From CAZTYW01 sp964617695 (GTDB taxonomy: Bacteria; Chloroflexota; Dehalococcoidia; UBA2247; RBG-13-53-26): 35,284 nt of DNA. The notes beneath the pieces were generated by a model. It was given only the letters and a program-made list of their open reading frames with translations. It was not told the DNA's origin and did not search any database. The stretch spans positions 1 through 35,284 of the forward strand of contig CAZTYW010000012.1 of NCBI GenBank assembly GCA_964617695.1, read 5' to 3'. The first letter of the stretch is position 1; every line of letters begins with the position of its first letter. The translations under genes were made by a program, and so were the position numbers. Below are positions 8,406-16,792 of this stretch, one piece after another.

Positions 8406-9755
8406 CTACCTGTCTTTGGGCCCGGCCAATTCCCGCGCAATGTCCTGGAAGCCTACGGGCCTCCCATCTTCGACGACCAGGCTGGTGGTCAGCTCGACAA
8501 CCGCCTCTGAACCGTCCTTTCTGACCAGACGTTGTTCGTAGTGCTGCTCCAGAGGCTGGTCCTCAAACAACCTGCGACGGACCTCTGCCGCATTGCGCCC
8601 CTCGTCAGATAGGAAATCCGTCACCTTCATTCCCGCAAGCTCGTCCAAGGCATAGCCGGTGAGCTTTTGTGTGGCCCTATTGGCGGCAAGGATGTTGCCC
8701 TCCAGGTCATGGACCCAGATAGCATCGCCGGCGCTATCGAAAAGCGTCTGAAAGTCAACGGCAGCAACAACTGATGTCTCGGCCACCGGATGCTGTTTCT
8801 CATAGAGACGCGCATGGTCGATAGCAGCACCTATCTGGCTTCCCACCGCGGCGAGCAGGTCTACCTCCTCAGAAAGAAACTCACGGGGGCGGCGCATTCC
8901 TACGCAGAGCGTGCCCGTAACGTTGCCCTTTACCAGCAGGGGCACGATAAGCTCGTTCTTGATCTTCATGCTCCTGGCCTCCGGCGATGCCAGCATGGGG
9001 TCAAGAGAGGCGTCACCCACGGCCAGCGCCTGGCCGGTCTGGGCCACCCGCCCGTTGGCGGACTCACCGATCCTCACCCTCCCAACTGCCTGGGCGAACT
9101 CATCGGACACACCCTCGTACGCTGCCAGGACCAGCTCATCATTCTGTCCATCCAGGTCAAATATCAGGGCGACCTCAACGTCCATCAGCTCCATCACCAG
9201 GTGGATCGCCCTGCGCAGGACCTCGTCTGAGCCGACGGCCCCGGTGAGCATGGTGGAGATTGCATTCAATGTATTGAGCCTTTTCTCGTTGCTCCTGGCA
9301 GACTGCACGTAGCGCTGCAGCAAGCGGTGGGCAGCCTCCAACTCCACCAAAGCCGCCCGGTACCTTTCCCTCTGCCTACGAAGCGATTCAAAGGAGATGA
9401 CCACTGCGATACCAACAACGAAGACTGCAACCGTTTCAAACAGGGCATCAACGCGTTGCTCCGATATGGCTATGGCACGGGGGAGCATACAGGCGAAGGC
9501 AACCACCGAGGTCAGAATGGCACCCCTCAAACCGAACAGGAAAACCGACCAGATTATTGGCGCCAGATAGGCGATCCTTTCGAAGGCATGACGGTCCAGG
9601 CCCAACCGAGACGCAAGATCCGCCAAAAAGGCTGGTTGCTCCAGGCGATCGGCGTACTGGAAAACGGTGATAACTGCCAGCAGCACAACGACAAGCCAGA
9701 AGCCTGGCCGTCTAAGGGTCGCCGTGAGCCGGCCAAGTGACAGGCTATGTGTCAT
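8406..9755 (-). CDS. Membrane sensor protein (4TM-GAF-PAS) lacking a kinase domain
   Basis: 449 residues: an N-terminal membrane region of about four helices (residues 18-125), a short coiled coil rich in Arg and Glu (about 126-165), a GAF domain (about 170-310, ending AAVGSQIGAAIDHARLYE) and a PAS domain (about 325-445). It ends at the PAS boundary with TAG; the related protein at 19045-21045 continues into a histidine kinase. The two proteins match closely along the membrane, GAF and PAS parts (for example LGLDRHAFERIAYL in both). The 80 bases beyond the stop show no kinase remnant before the convergent gene. It may act as a sensory partner in a hetero-oligomer, or be a truncated duplicate. 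Confidence 0.9.
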   Translation of the reverse strand: MTHSLSLGRLTATLRRPGFWLVVVLLAVITVFQYADRLEQPAFLADLASRLGLDRHAFERIAYLAPIIWSVFLFGLRGAILTSVVAFACMLPRAIAISEQRVDALFETVAVFVVGIAVVISFESLRRQRERYRAALVELEAAHRLLQRYVQSARSNEKRLNTLNAISTMLTGAVGSDEVLRRAIHLVMELMDVEVALIFDLDGQNDELVLAAYEGVSDEFAQAVGRVRIGESANGRVAQTGQALAVGDASLDPMLASPEARSMKIKNELIVPLLVKGNVTGTLCVGMRRPREFLSEEVDLLAAVGSQIGAAIDHARLYEKQHPVAETSVVAAVDFQTLFDSAGDAIWVHDLEGNILAANRATQKLTGYALDELAGMKVTDFLSDEGRNAAEVRRRLFEDQPLEQHYEQRLVRKDGSEAVVELTTSLVVEDGRPVGFQDIARELAGPKDR

Positions 9756-9948
9756 TTCCGCTCCTCTGGCTGCCCGGGCTACCGAATGCCTCTGGCTCCA
9801 TGCCTACAAACGGACCAGGGTAGCTGTCCCACCAGGGCGGCGCAGCCGATTGCAGACTGTGGCCTGATCCGGCTACCAGTTCGTGCGCCGTATGCCATTA
9901 TAGCATGACGCCCTGTTGCGGTCGCCCGCCAAGACGGCGGCCCATAGT

Positions 9949-10055
9949 AAGCATATTCGCTCAGTCAGGCTGGGCGCGTCCTGAGCATAAATGCCTGCCG
10001 ACGAGTACCATAACACGACTTTTAGGCAAGCAGAAACAGGCATTAAGTCGGAAGC
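9949..10055 (+). repeat. Conserved non-coding element, copy 1
   Basis: Begins with AAGCATATTCGCTCAG (9949-9964), then ATAAATGCCTG (9987-9997), GGCAAGCAGAAACAGG (10025-10040) and CATTAAGTCGGAAGC. AATGCCTG (9990-9997) can pair perfectly with CAGGCATT (10037-10044). The same blocks recur at two other places with nearly the same spacing. It lies about 85 bases before a small membrane protein gene. The orientation is that of the small gene. The rest of the gap from 9756 to 9948, the presumed promoter region of the leftward sensor gene, shows nothing I can name. Confidence 0.7.
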
Positions 10056-10140
10056 CCATTTCGACAACATAATCGTAAAGTTAGAGCAGATGGCCTGGAG
10101 GCGCTAGAGTCCAATGGGGGCCGGAAACGAGGTGTGAGTG

Positions 10141-10338
10141 ATGCAGTGGGAGTTCATTGTAGCGCTAGCTCTGGCCATTCCCATCATCCTGTTCCCGGCA
10201 GCCTTTGTGTGGTACCTCAACGTGGGAGGTATCTTTGCTGCCATACGGAAGGCACAAAAGAAGAGGGCCGACCGTAGAAAAGAGACGAGAGCCGGGGCTG
10301 AGGAGCCCCATGAGGTGGCCCATAGAACCCGGATGTAA
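10141..10338 (+). CDS. Small membrane protein with WYLNVGG motif, copy 1
   Basis: 65 residues: one hydrophobic helix (about 5-25), then WYLNVGGIFAAIRKAQ and a very basic, charged tail. The protein at 24750-24962 shares the same opening (M-x-W) and the same helix-WYLNVGG-AIR layout, which supports both genes and the choice of the ATG at 10141 over the GTG at 10138. GAGGTG lies six bases upstream. Predicted to be anchored in the membrane with a cytoplasmic basic tail. Function unknown; I recall similar short proteins in Chloroflexota but cannot name a family. Confidence 0.75.
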   Translation: MQWEFIVALALAIPIILFPAAFVWYLNVGGIFAAIRKAQKKRADRRKETRAGAEEPHEVAHRTRM

Positions 10339-10434
10339 TACAAGCGGCGAACCAAAGTGAGACGTTGAGTTGAAAGGGGCAACAAGAAATTAGCGACGGA
10401 CATTCTGCACCCGTCGATAACTCAATCGGTTGGG

Positions 10435-10489
10435 GGGCGGACAGCGGAGCGTGCAGCCATTGCCGCTCCGAGTGATCCGCCCTTTTTTT
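10435..10489 (+). terminator. Strong nested intrinsic terminator
   Basis: GGGCGGA (10435-10441) pairs with TCCGCCC (10476-10482), and an inner CGGAGCG (10444-10450) pairs with CGCTCCG (10464-10470). Seven T follow at 10483-10489. It lies about 100 bases after the small membrane gene and 155 bases before the hydrogenase operon, so it probably ends the small transcript; it could also act as an attenuator for the hydrogenase genes. The rest of the gap 10339-10643 holds only an AGGAGG site (10632-10637) and an AT-rich patch, TACAAT at 10585-10590, that might be a -10 element. Confidence 0.8.
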
Positions 10490-10643
10490 CTTCTGTCGGC
10501 GGCCAGACCGCGCGTGTGATCTTTGCGACACCGCGGGATATCAGGGTGGCAACGCCAGAATGTGCAATTTGGGCTAGGCCGAGATACAATATAGAGTCGA
10601 ACCACCAAAAAGGGAAACCAGGCACATAAGCAGGAGGCAAGCT

Positions 10644-11156
10644 ATGCAAAAGACCGAGACGATTCCCCCAGCAAGGGGGGCAGGTTCCAGCGGGTACGCT
10701 GGCAGGGTTTTCGGGCAAATCCAGAAGATGATCGAGGACACAGGCGGTCAGTCCGGCGCCTTGATCAGAGTACTGCAGCAGGCCCAGGGGATAGTTGGCT
10801 ATCTACCACCACCCGTGCTGAAGACTATTTCACGCGACCTGAAGATTCCCATGAGTGAGATAAACGGGATAGTCAGCTTCTATCACTTCTTCACCACAGT
10901 TCCGCGCGGCAAGTATACCGTCCAGGTCTGCCTGGGGACTTGCTGCTACGTGAGGGGTGGCCAGGCGATACTGGACACTCTGCAAAAGGAGTTGGAGATT
11001 GAAGCGGGAGGGACAACCCGAGATATGAGGTTCTCGTTGGACACGGTGAGATGCCTGGGCTGCTGCGGGTTGTCCCCGGTAGTGGCTATCGAGGACACGG
11101 TCTATCGTCGGGTGAGGCCCAACAGAATGAGGGAAATCCTGAAAGCTTACGCTTAG
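10644..11156 (+). CDS. hoxE: NuoE/HoxE-like [2Fe-2S] subunit of bidirectional hydrogenase
   Basis: 170-residue thioredoxin-fold ferredoxin of the 24-kDa complex I family. The cluster ligands are visible as CLGTCC near residue 96 (C-x4-C) and CLGCCG near 137. The helical N-terminal part (LIRVLQQAQGIVGYLPPPV) is typical of NuoE/HoxE. AGGAGG at 10632-10637 gives an ideal start. First gene of a five-gene operon with NuoF-like, NuoG/HoxU-like and hydrogenase genes, which makes HoxE a better label than a complex I subunit. It mediates electron flow around the flavin subunit in the cytoplasm. Confidence 0.93.
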   Translation: MQKTETIPPARGAGSSGYAGRVFGQIQKMIEDTGGQSGALIRVLQQAQGIVGYLPPPVLKTISRDLKIPMSEINGIVSFYHFFTTVPRGKYTVQVCLGTCCYVRGGQAILDTLQKELEIEAGGTTRDMRFSLDTVRCLGCCGLSPVVAIEDTVYRRVRPNRMREILKAYA

Positions 11157-11166
11157 GGGGTCAAGA

Positions 11167-14100
11167 GTGAAGAGGCTTTCTTCTGTAAAAGAACTAACAA
11201 GCTTGCGAGACAGCATACGACAAGAGCTGGCTGATCGGGACAAGAAAACGCAGGTCAAGGTCCACCTGGGAACCTGCGGTATCTCATCGGGTGCCAACGC
11301 GGTCCTGGATGCATTTGTCCAAGAGGTAGAGACGCGCAAACTGACCGATGTGGTCGTCTGCAAGGCGGGATGCATCGGCTTGTGCGGCCGTGAGCCCGTG
11401 GTAACCATTATCCGCCCCCAGAAGGGGAAGACAATCTACAGCGAAGTAGCTGCCGATAGAGTCAAGCGGATCATCGAAGAGACGATCGTCAAAGGCGACG
11501 TAATTCAGGAATGGGCTCTGGACGAGGAGACGCCTTTCTTCCAGTTGCAGGACAGAAGGGTGCTGGCAAACCAGGATAACGACCCCTCGATCATCGAGGA
11601 GTATATTGCCGTTGATGGCTATCAGGCCCTGGCCAAGGCACTCAATGGTATGAAGCCAGAAGCGGTCATCGAGGAGGTCCTGAATTCAGGGCTGAGAGGT
11701 AGGGGCGGAGCTGGCTTCCCCACCGGAAGGAAGTGGGGCTTCGTCCGCAGTGCGGTCGGGGACGAGAAGTTTGTCGTCTGCAATGCGGACGAGGGTGACC
11801 CTGGCGCATACATGGACCGCACCGTACTCGAGGGCAACCCTCACGCAGTGATCGAGGGCATGGCCCTGGGCGCATACGCCATTGGCAATGTCAGGCAGGG
11901 CTATGCATACGTTCGTGCAGAATACCCGCTGGCCATCGAGACCTTGAGCCATGCAATCCGCCAGGGGCGAGAGGCCGGCCTTCTGGGCAAGAACATGCTG
12001 GGCACGGACTTCAGCTTCGATATCGACATATTCCCAGGCGCCGGCGCCTTTGTCTGCGGCGAAGAGACGGCGCTGCTAATCTCTATCGAAGGCAAGCGGG
12101 GCAATCCCCGCCAGAGGCCTCCCTTCCCGGCCAACAAGGGCCTGTTCGACAAGCCCACCACACTCAACAACGTGGAGACCTGGGCCAACATTCCCGGCAT
12201 AGTCGTCAAGGGCGCCGATTGGTTCGGGAGGATAGGCACGGAGAAAGGCAAAGGTGCCAAGACGTTCTGCCTGGTGGGCAAGGTGAATAACACCGCCCTG
12301 ATCGAGGTGCCTGTCGGCACTCCGCTGGGGCAAATCGTGTTCGACATTGGCGGCGGCATCCCCAGTGGCAGGAAATTCAAGGGGGTGCAGATCGGTGGGC
12401 CTTCCGGCGGCACCATACCCGTCGAATATCTGAACACGCCAGTCGACTACGAGCCCATCACCGAGCTGGGAGCGATCATGGGCTCCGGCGGCCTCATCGT
12501 CATGGATGAGGACAACTGCATGGTGGACATGGCCAAGTTCTTCCTCGAATTCACCAAAGATGAATCCTGTGGCAAGTGCCTGGCCTGCCGCGCCGGTATC
12601 CCCAAGATGCTGGAAATCCTGAAGAAGATAACCCAGGGTGACGGCACCATGGAGGAACTCGACGACCTTGGGGAGCTGGCGGAGATGGTTGGCGCGGCAT
12701 CCCTCTGCGGGCTGGGGCAGACTGCCCCCAACCCGGTGCTGAGCAGCTTGCGCCATTTCCGTGACGAGTACGAGGCACACATTATCGACAAGAAGTGCCC
12801 TGCGGCTGTCTGCGCAGCCCTGTTTAGGGCGCCTTGCCAGCATACCTGCCCTGTGGGGCTTGACGTCCCGGGGTACGTGGCCTTCATCAAGGAAGGGAAA
12901 TTTGACGAGGCATACCGCCTGATAAGACAACGGAACCCCTTCCCCTCCATTTGCGGACGGGTGTGTCACCATCCGTGCGAGAGCAAGTGTCGCCGCAACC
13001 AGGTGGATGACCCGATCGCCATCAGACACTTGAAGAGATTTGCCGCCGACTGGGCTTTCGAACACGGCGTTGACTACACGCCTCCGATCAAGCAGAGAAG
13101 GGAAGAGAGGGTGGCCATTATTGGCGCCGGTCCTGCAGGTCTGTCTGCGGCACACGATCTTGCCATTGAAGGTTACGGGGTAACCGTTTTTGAGGCCCTT
13201 CCTGCGGCAGGGGGTATGCTCGCCGTTGGAATCCCCGAGTATCGTCTGCCCAAGGACATACTCAAGAAGGAGATCGAGGCCATCGCAAAACTCGGCGCCG
13301 ACATAAAGCTCAACACGCGCGTTGACGACATCGAAGCCGTGCTCAAAGACGGCTACAAGGCTGTTTACGTCGCCGTCGGTGCCCACAAGGGTGACACGAT
13401 GAAGATCCCCGGCGAGGAGCTCGATGGTGTGTACGACGCCGTCGAATTCCTGCGCAACTCCAATCTAGGGCAGAAGGTGAAGGTAGGAAAGAAGGTGGCG
13501 GTCATAGGAGGTGGTAACACGGCAACCGACTCTGCCCGGGTGGCCCTGAGAATGGGCGCCGAGGAAGTACACATATTCTACCGGCGGGAGAAGAAGGACA
13601 TGCCCGCCGTAGAAGAAGAAATAGTGGCTGCCGAGGAGGAGGGCATCCACATTCATCTGCTCACAGCTCCAACCAAGGTAGCCAGCAGCAACGGCAAGGC
13701 CTCCGGAATCGAGCTGATTCGGATGCAACTTGGCGAATTCGACAGGAGCGGCAGAAAAACGCCGCATCCCACCCAGGGGTCCGAGTACCTGGTTGAGTGC
13801 GACACGATTATTCAGGCAATAGGTCAGAGGCCAGATACCAGCTTCCTGGGTAGCAACGGGGTTAAGGTAGACAGGGGCGGGGCGATAGTCGCAGATTCTC
13901 GCACCCTGGCCACCGACCGGCCGGGCGTTTTCGCTGGCGGTGATGCGCAAACGGGACCCCAGACCGTGGTCGAGGCCATCGCTGCCGGGCAAAGGGCTGC
14001 CTCTTCAATCAAGAGATACCTCCAGGGGCGGGAGCTTGGACCGAGGGTAGAGAGGGAAGATATGCAAGAATTCGAACTTCCCGCTTCCCAGGTGGCAGAG

Positions 14101-14256
14101 GACATCGAGGAGAAGGTCAGAATAACCATCAAGGAGATCGCTTCCAAGAAGAGAACGGGCTCTTTCCAGGAAGTGGTATCAGGTTACAGCGCCCGCGAGG
14201 CAATGGAAGAAGCCGCAAGATGCCTCAGGTGTGATGCTGAAGCTGGAGGAGAATAG
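11167..14256 (+). CDS. HoxF/NuoF-like diaphorase fused to a GltD/NfnB-like flavoprotein
   Basis: 1029 residues in two halves. Residues 1-105: a [2Fe-2S] thioredoxin-like domain (LGTCGISSG, KAGCIGLCG). About 140-440: the FMN/NAD(H) domain of NuoF (GRGGAGFPTGRKW, CNADEGDPGAYMDR) and an SLBB segment. About 466-510: a [4Fe-4S] site (CGKCLACRAG and a later LCGLG). From about 550: a GltD/NfnB-type half with its own cysteine-rich N-domain (CQHTCPVG, CGRVCHHPCESKC), an FAD Rossmann motif (IIGAGPAGL near 648) and an NAD(P)H Rossmann motif (VIGGGNTATD near 777). GTG start at 11167 after a GGGGG stretch, ten bases behind hoxE. The family halves are certain. The combined reaction is inferred: NAD(H) plus a second pyridine nucleotide or flavin site coupled to H2. 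Confidence 0.95.
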   Translation: MKRLSSVKELTSLRDSIRQELADRDKKTQVKVHLGTCGISSGANAVLDAFVQEVETRKLTDVVVCKAGCIGLCGREPVVTIIRPQKGKTIYSEVAADRVKRIIEETIVKGDVIQEWALDEETPFFQLQDRRVLANQDNDPSIIEEYIAVDGYQALAKALNGMKPEAVIEEVLNSGLRGRGGAGFPTGRKWGFVRSAVGDEKFVVCNADEGDPGAYMDRTVLEGNPHAVIEGMALGAYAIGNVRQGYAYVRAEYPLAIETLSHAIRQGREAGLLGKNMLGTDFSFDIDIFPGAGAFVCGEETALLISIEGKRGNPRQRPPFPANKGLFDKPTTLNNVETWANIPGIVVKGADWFGRIGTEKGKGAKTFCLVGKVNNTALIEVPVGTPLGQIVFDIGGGIPSGRKFKGVQIGGPSGGTIPVEYLNTPVDYEPITELGAIMGSGGLIVMDEDNCMVDMAKFFLEFTKDESCGKCLACRAGIPKMLEILKKITQGDGTMEELDDLGELAEMVGAASLCGLGQTAPNPVLSSLRHFRDEYEAHIIDKKCPAAVCAALFRAPCQHTCPVGLDVPGYVAFIKEGKFDEAYRLIRQRNPFPSICGRVCHHPCESKCRRNQVDDPIAIRHLKRFAADWAFEHGVDYTPPIKQRREERVAIIGAGPAGLSAAHDLAIEGYGVTVFEALPAAGGMLAVGIPEYRLPKDILKKEIEAIAKLGADIKLNTRVDDIEAVLKDGYKAVYVAVGAHKGDTMKIPGEELDGVYDAVEFLRNSNLGQKVKVGKKVAVIGGGNTATDSARVALRMGAEEVHIFYRREKKDMPAVEEEIVAAEEEGIHIHLLTAPTKVASSNGKASGIELIRMQLGEFDRSGRKTPHPTQGSEYLVECDTIIQAIGQRPDTSFLGSNGVKVDRGGAIVADSRTLATDRPGVFAGGDAQTGPQTVVEAIAAGQRAASSIKRYLQGRELGPRVEREDMQEFELPASQVAEDIEEKVRITIKEIASKKRTGSFQEVVSGYSAREAMEEAARCLRCDAEAGGE

Positions 14257-16236
14257 ATGAAGGAGATAAAGCTTACTATCGATGGCAAGGAAGTCAAGGG
14301 GAAAGAGGGGGATACCGTCCTTGATGTGTGCCGGGCTAACAATATAGACGTGCCGACCCTCTGCTTTCTGGAGGGGCTGGCAAGCGTCGGGGCCTGTCGC
14401 ATGTGCGTGGTGGACATCGAGGGCGAGAGAAGGGTAAACCCGGCGTGCACTTACCCTGCCAGAGACGGACTGGTGGTGCGCACAAACACGGAGCAACTGG
14501 AGAGGTATCGGCGCTTGATGCTGGAGCTCATCTTCACCGAACGGAACCACTTCTGCATGTTCTGTGAGCAGAGCGGAGACTGCGAGCTGCAGAACCTGGC
14601 CTACCGGTACCAGATGGACAACGTTCGGTACCCGTACACATTCCCTCCATTACCTCTGGACTCGTTGAATGCCTACGTGGCCATTGACCACAACCGTTGC
14701 ATACTCTGCGGTCGGTGCGTCCGGGCCTGCCGAGAAATAGTGGCACGTCACACCCTGGATTTTGCCAAGCGCGGCTGGAAGACCATGATCTCGGCCGATC
14801 TTGACCAATCCCTGGGAGAATCTACCTGTATTTCCTGCGGAGCTTGTGTTCAGGCCTGCCCGACGGGCGCAATCTTTTCCAAGCGCAACCTGTACAAGGG
14901 TAGGAACAACGAGTGTCAGCAGATCAGTACGGTGTGTTCCCTGTGCGGCATCGGCTGCGAGCTCAACGTGCTGGTGAAGGACGACAATCTGATACGGATT
15001 GAAGCACCAAACCTGGCGGACCCGAGAGGACCTCTGTGCAAAGAAGGCCGCTTCGAGCTGCTCGACCAGACCAGGCCGCGAGTGATCTCACCCATGATCC
15101 GTAACGCCCAGGGCAAGCTGGAGGAGTGCACCACAGACAAGGCAATCGAGGTTGCCGCCGACAAGCTGAGGGGAGCCAGCGACTTCGCGGGCATGACCTC
15201 AACCAGGTACCCGAACGAAACACTCTCCCTCTTCCAGAGGTTCGTGCGTGAGGTGATGGGCAGCGATGCCGTAGACACCCTGGACGGAGGAGACTATCGC
15301 CTCATCGCCGACGGACTCAAGCAGTTCGGCGCCAATGGAAAAGGACTGAACCTTGAATGCCCTGTAGAGGAGATACTACAGGCCGATTGCATCCTGGTGG
15401 CAGGGGCTGACCCGGTCAATACCCATCCCATCGTGGACTGCCTGATCAGGCGTGCAGTGAGCGAGACAGGTGCAAAGCTGCTAACAATAGATGCGGCCAA
15501 GGACGCCTTTCCTCTGTGGCGAGATATCTGGCTGAGACCCGAGGCAGGCAGCGAGGGGGCTGTGCTCTCCGGCCTGATCAAGGCCCTGATCGACAAGGGC
15601 CTAGTCAAGCAGAAGGGAACGTCGAATGTGCCTTCGGACCTGATGAGCGGATACAGCAAAGCCACCGGCGCCAGCGTTGAGGACATTGAATCGGCAGCCG
15701 ACATGTTCGGCGCCGCCAAGCGGGCCGTAATCGTTTACGGAGAGGGCATTCTTGAGAGCGGTGATGCCAACCTGGTCACGTTGCTGCTCCACCTGGCCGA
15801 TCTGACCGGCAACCGGACGGAGGACCGTTTGCGGGTCATCTCTCTCAAACGGAGCGGCAACAGCCGTGGTGCCTGGGAGCTAGGGTTGGCAGCCAAGGAC
15901 ACCCGGCGAGACAAGCCCAATGGACTCTTCCTCCTGCTGGGTGATGAGCCCGAAGACGACGAGTTGTTGGGCTGGCTCAAGTCACTCGATGGCTCCCTGG
16001 TGGTACAGGCGAGCTATCACTCGGCCATTACGTCGATGGCCGACGTCGTCCTGCCCTCGCCCACCTGGGCGGAAAGGAACGGGGGTAAATACGTTAGTCT
16101 GGACGGACGCATCTCCAAGGCTCAGCAGGTGCTTCGACCCAAAGACGGCGTGCATCAGGACCAGGAGATACTGATACAACTTTCCAGAAAACTAGGGCGC
16201 GAGTTGAGCCCGAGCCAGGAGGTTGACCGTGGCTAA
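14257..16236 (+). CDS. HoxU/NuoG-like iron-sulfur subunit with degenerate molybdopterin-fold domain
   Basis: 659 residues. Residues about 35-63 hold a plant-type [2Fe-2S] site; HFCMFCEQSGDC near 98 is the His-Cys3 cluster motif; two [4Fe-4S] groups follow (CILCGRCVRAC near 148, CISCGACVQAC near 191); then a further site (CSLCGIGC near 228 with LCKEG near 260). The rest is a shortened formate-dehydrogenase/NuoG-like fold with no cysteine or selenocysteine at the metal-ligand position, so it is probably structural. HoxU proteins end near residue 240, so this is NuoG-like in length but shorter than most. ATG overlaps nothing and follows the previous TAG directly. Confidence 0.9.
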   Translation: MKEIKLTIDGKEVKGKEGDTVLDVCRANNIDVPTLCFLEGLASVGACRMCVVDIEGERRVNPACTYPARDGLVVRTNTEQLERYRRLMLELIFTERNHFCMFCEQSGDCELQNLAYRYQMDNVRYPYTFPPLPLDSLNAYVAIDHNRCILCGRCVRACREIVARHTLDFAKRGWKTMISADLDQSLGESTCISCGACVQACPTGAIFSKRNLYKGRNNECQQISTVCSLCGIGCELNVLVKDDNLIRIEAPNLADPRGPLCKEGRFELLDQTRPRVISPMIRNAQGKLEECTTDKAIEVAADKLRGASDFAGMTSTRYPNETLSLFQRFVREVMGSDAVDTLDGGDYRLIADGLKQFGANGKGLNLECPVEEILQADCILVAGADPVNTHPIVDCLIRRAVSETGAKLLTIDAAKDAFPLWRDIWLRPEAGSEGAVLSGLIKALIDKGLVKQKGTSNVPSDLMSGYSKATGASVEDIESAADMFGAAKRAVIVYGEGILESGDANLVTLLLHLADLTGNRTEDRLRVISLKRSGNSRGAWELGLAAKDTRRDKPNGLFLLLGDEPEDDELLGWLKSLDGSLVVQASYHSAITSMADVVLPSPTWAERNGGKYVSLDGRISKAQQVLRPKDGVHQDQEILIQLSRKLGRELSPSQEVDRG

Positions 16237-16765
16237 AGTCAAGGTTGCTACAGCGTGGTTGGCTGGCTGCGCAGGATGCCATATGTCGTTCTTGGATGTA
16301 GATGAGGCGATAGTGGAACTGGTCAACGTATTGGAGTTCACTACCAGTCCTATCACCGACTTCAAGGAGTTCTTTCCTGTGGATGTAGGTATTGTTGAAG
16401 GCGCAGTCGCCAACACCGACAACGTAGAGGTGCTGGAGAAACTGCGCGCCAACTGCAAGATACTGATGGCCTGGGGTGACTGTGCCTGCTTCGGCGGAAT
16501 AGTCACCATGCGGAACCTGTTCGACAAGGCCGAGGTGCTGCAACGGGCCTACGTTGAATCCGAGAGCACTGCCAAGGGCAAGATTCCTTCATCGGACGAA
16601 CTCCCCACGCTGCTTGAACTTGTCAAGCCCGTGAACCAGGTGGTCAAGGTCGATTGCTACGTTCCGGGGTGTCCACCCAGCTCCAAAGCCATCCACTATG
16701 CCGTGGCCGAACTTCTGGAAGGACGGATCCCCGTGTTGCCGGCTGACATGATGAGGTTTGATTAA
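16229..16765 (+). CDS. hoxY: [NiFe] hydrogenase small subunit, HoxY-like
   Basis: 178-residue small subunit carrying the proximal [4Fe-4S] cluster. Visible ligands are CAGCH near residue 14, GDCACFGG near 90 and CYVPGCPPS near 145. The short length and absence of a Tat signal or medial and distal cluster domain fit cytoplasmic group 3 enzymes. I prefer the GTG at 16229: AGGAGG at 16217-16222 lies six bases before it, while the in-frame TTG at 16223 touches that site. The gene then overlaps the previous one by eight bases. Confidence 0.94.
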   Translation: MAKVKVATAWLAGCAGCHMSFLDVDEAIVELVNVLEFTTSPITDFKEFFPVDVGIVEGAVANTDNVEVLEKLRANCKILMAWGDCACFGGIVTMRNLFDKAEVLQRAYVESESTAKGKIPSSDELPTLLELVKPVNQVVKVDCYVPGCPPSSKAIHYAVAELLEGRIPVLPADMMRFD

Positions 16766-16792
16766 GGTTCGGAAGATCGTGGAGGTATTGAA

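Noticed and set aside
9985..10060. c-di-GMP riboswitch reading of the repeated element
   Set aside because: GGCAAG and GAAAC are suggestive but the class I core with its paired helices and the CACGCA segment is absent.
12076..13386. Leftward open frame of 436 codons inside the HoxF-like gene
   Set aside because: Antisense to conserved NuoF and GltD domains; no family match and no ribosome site.
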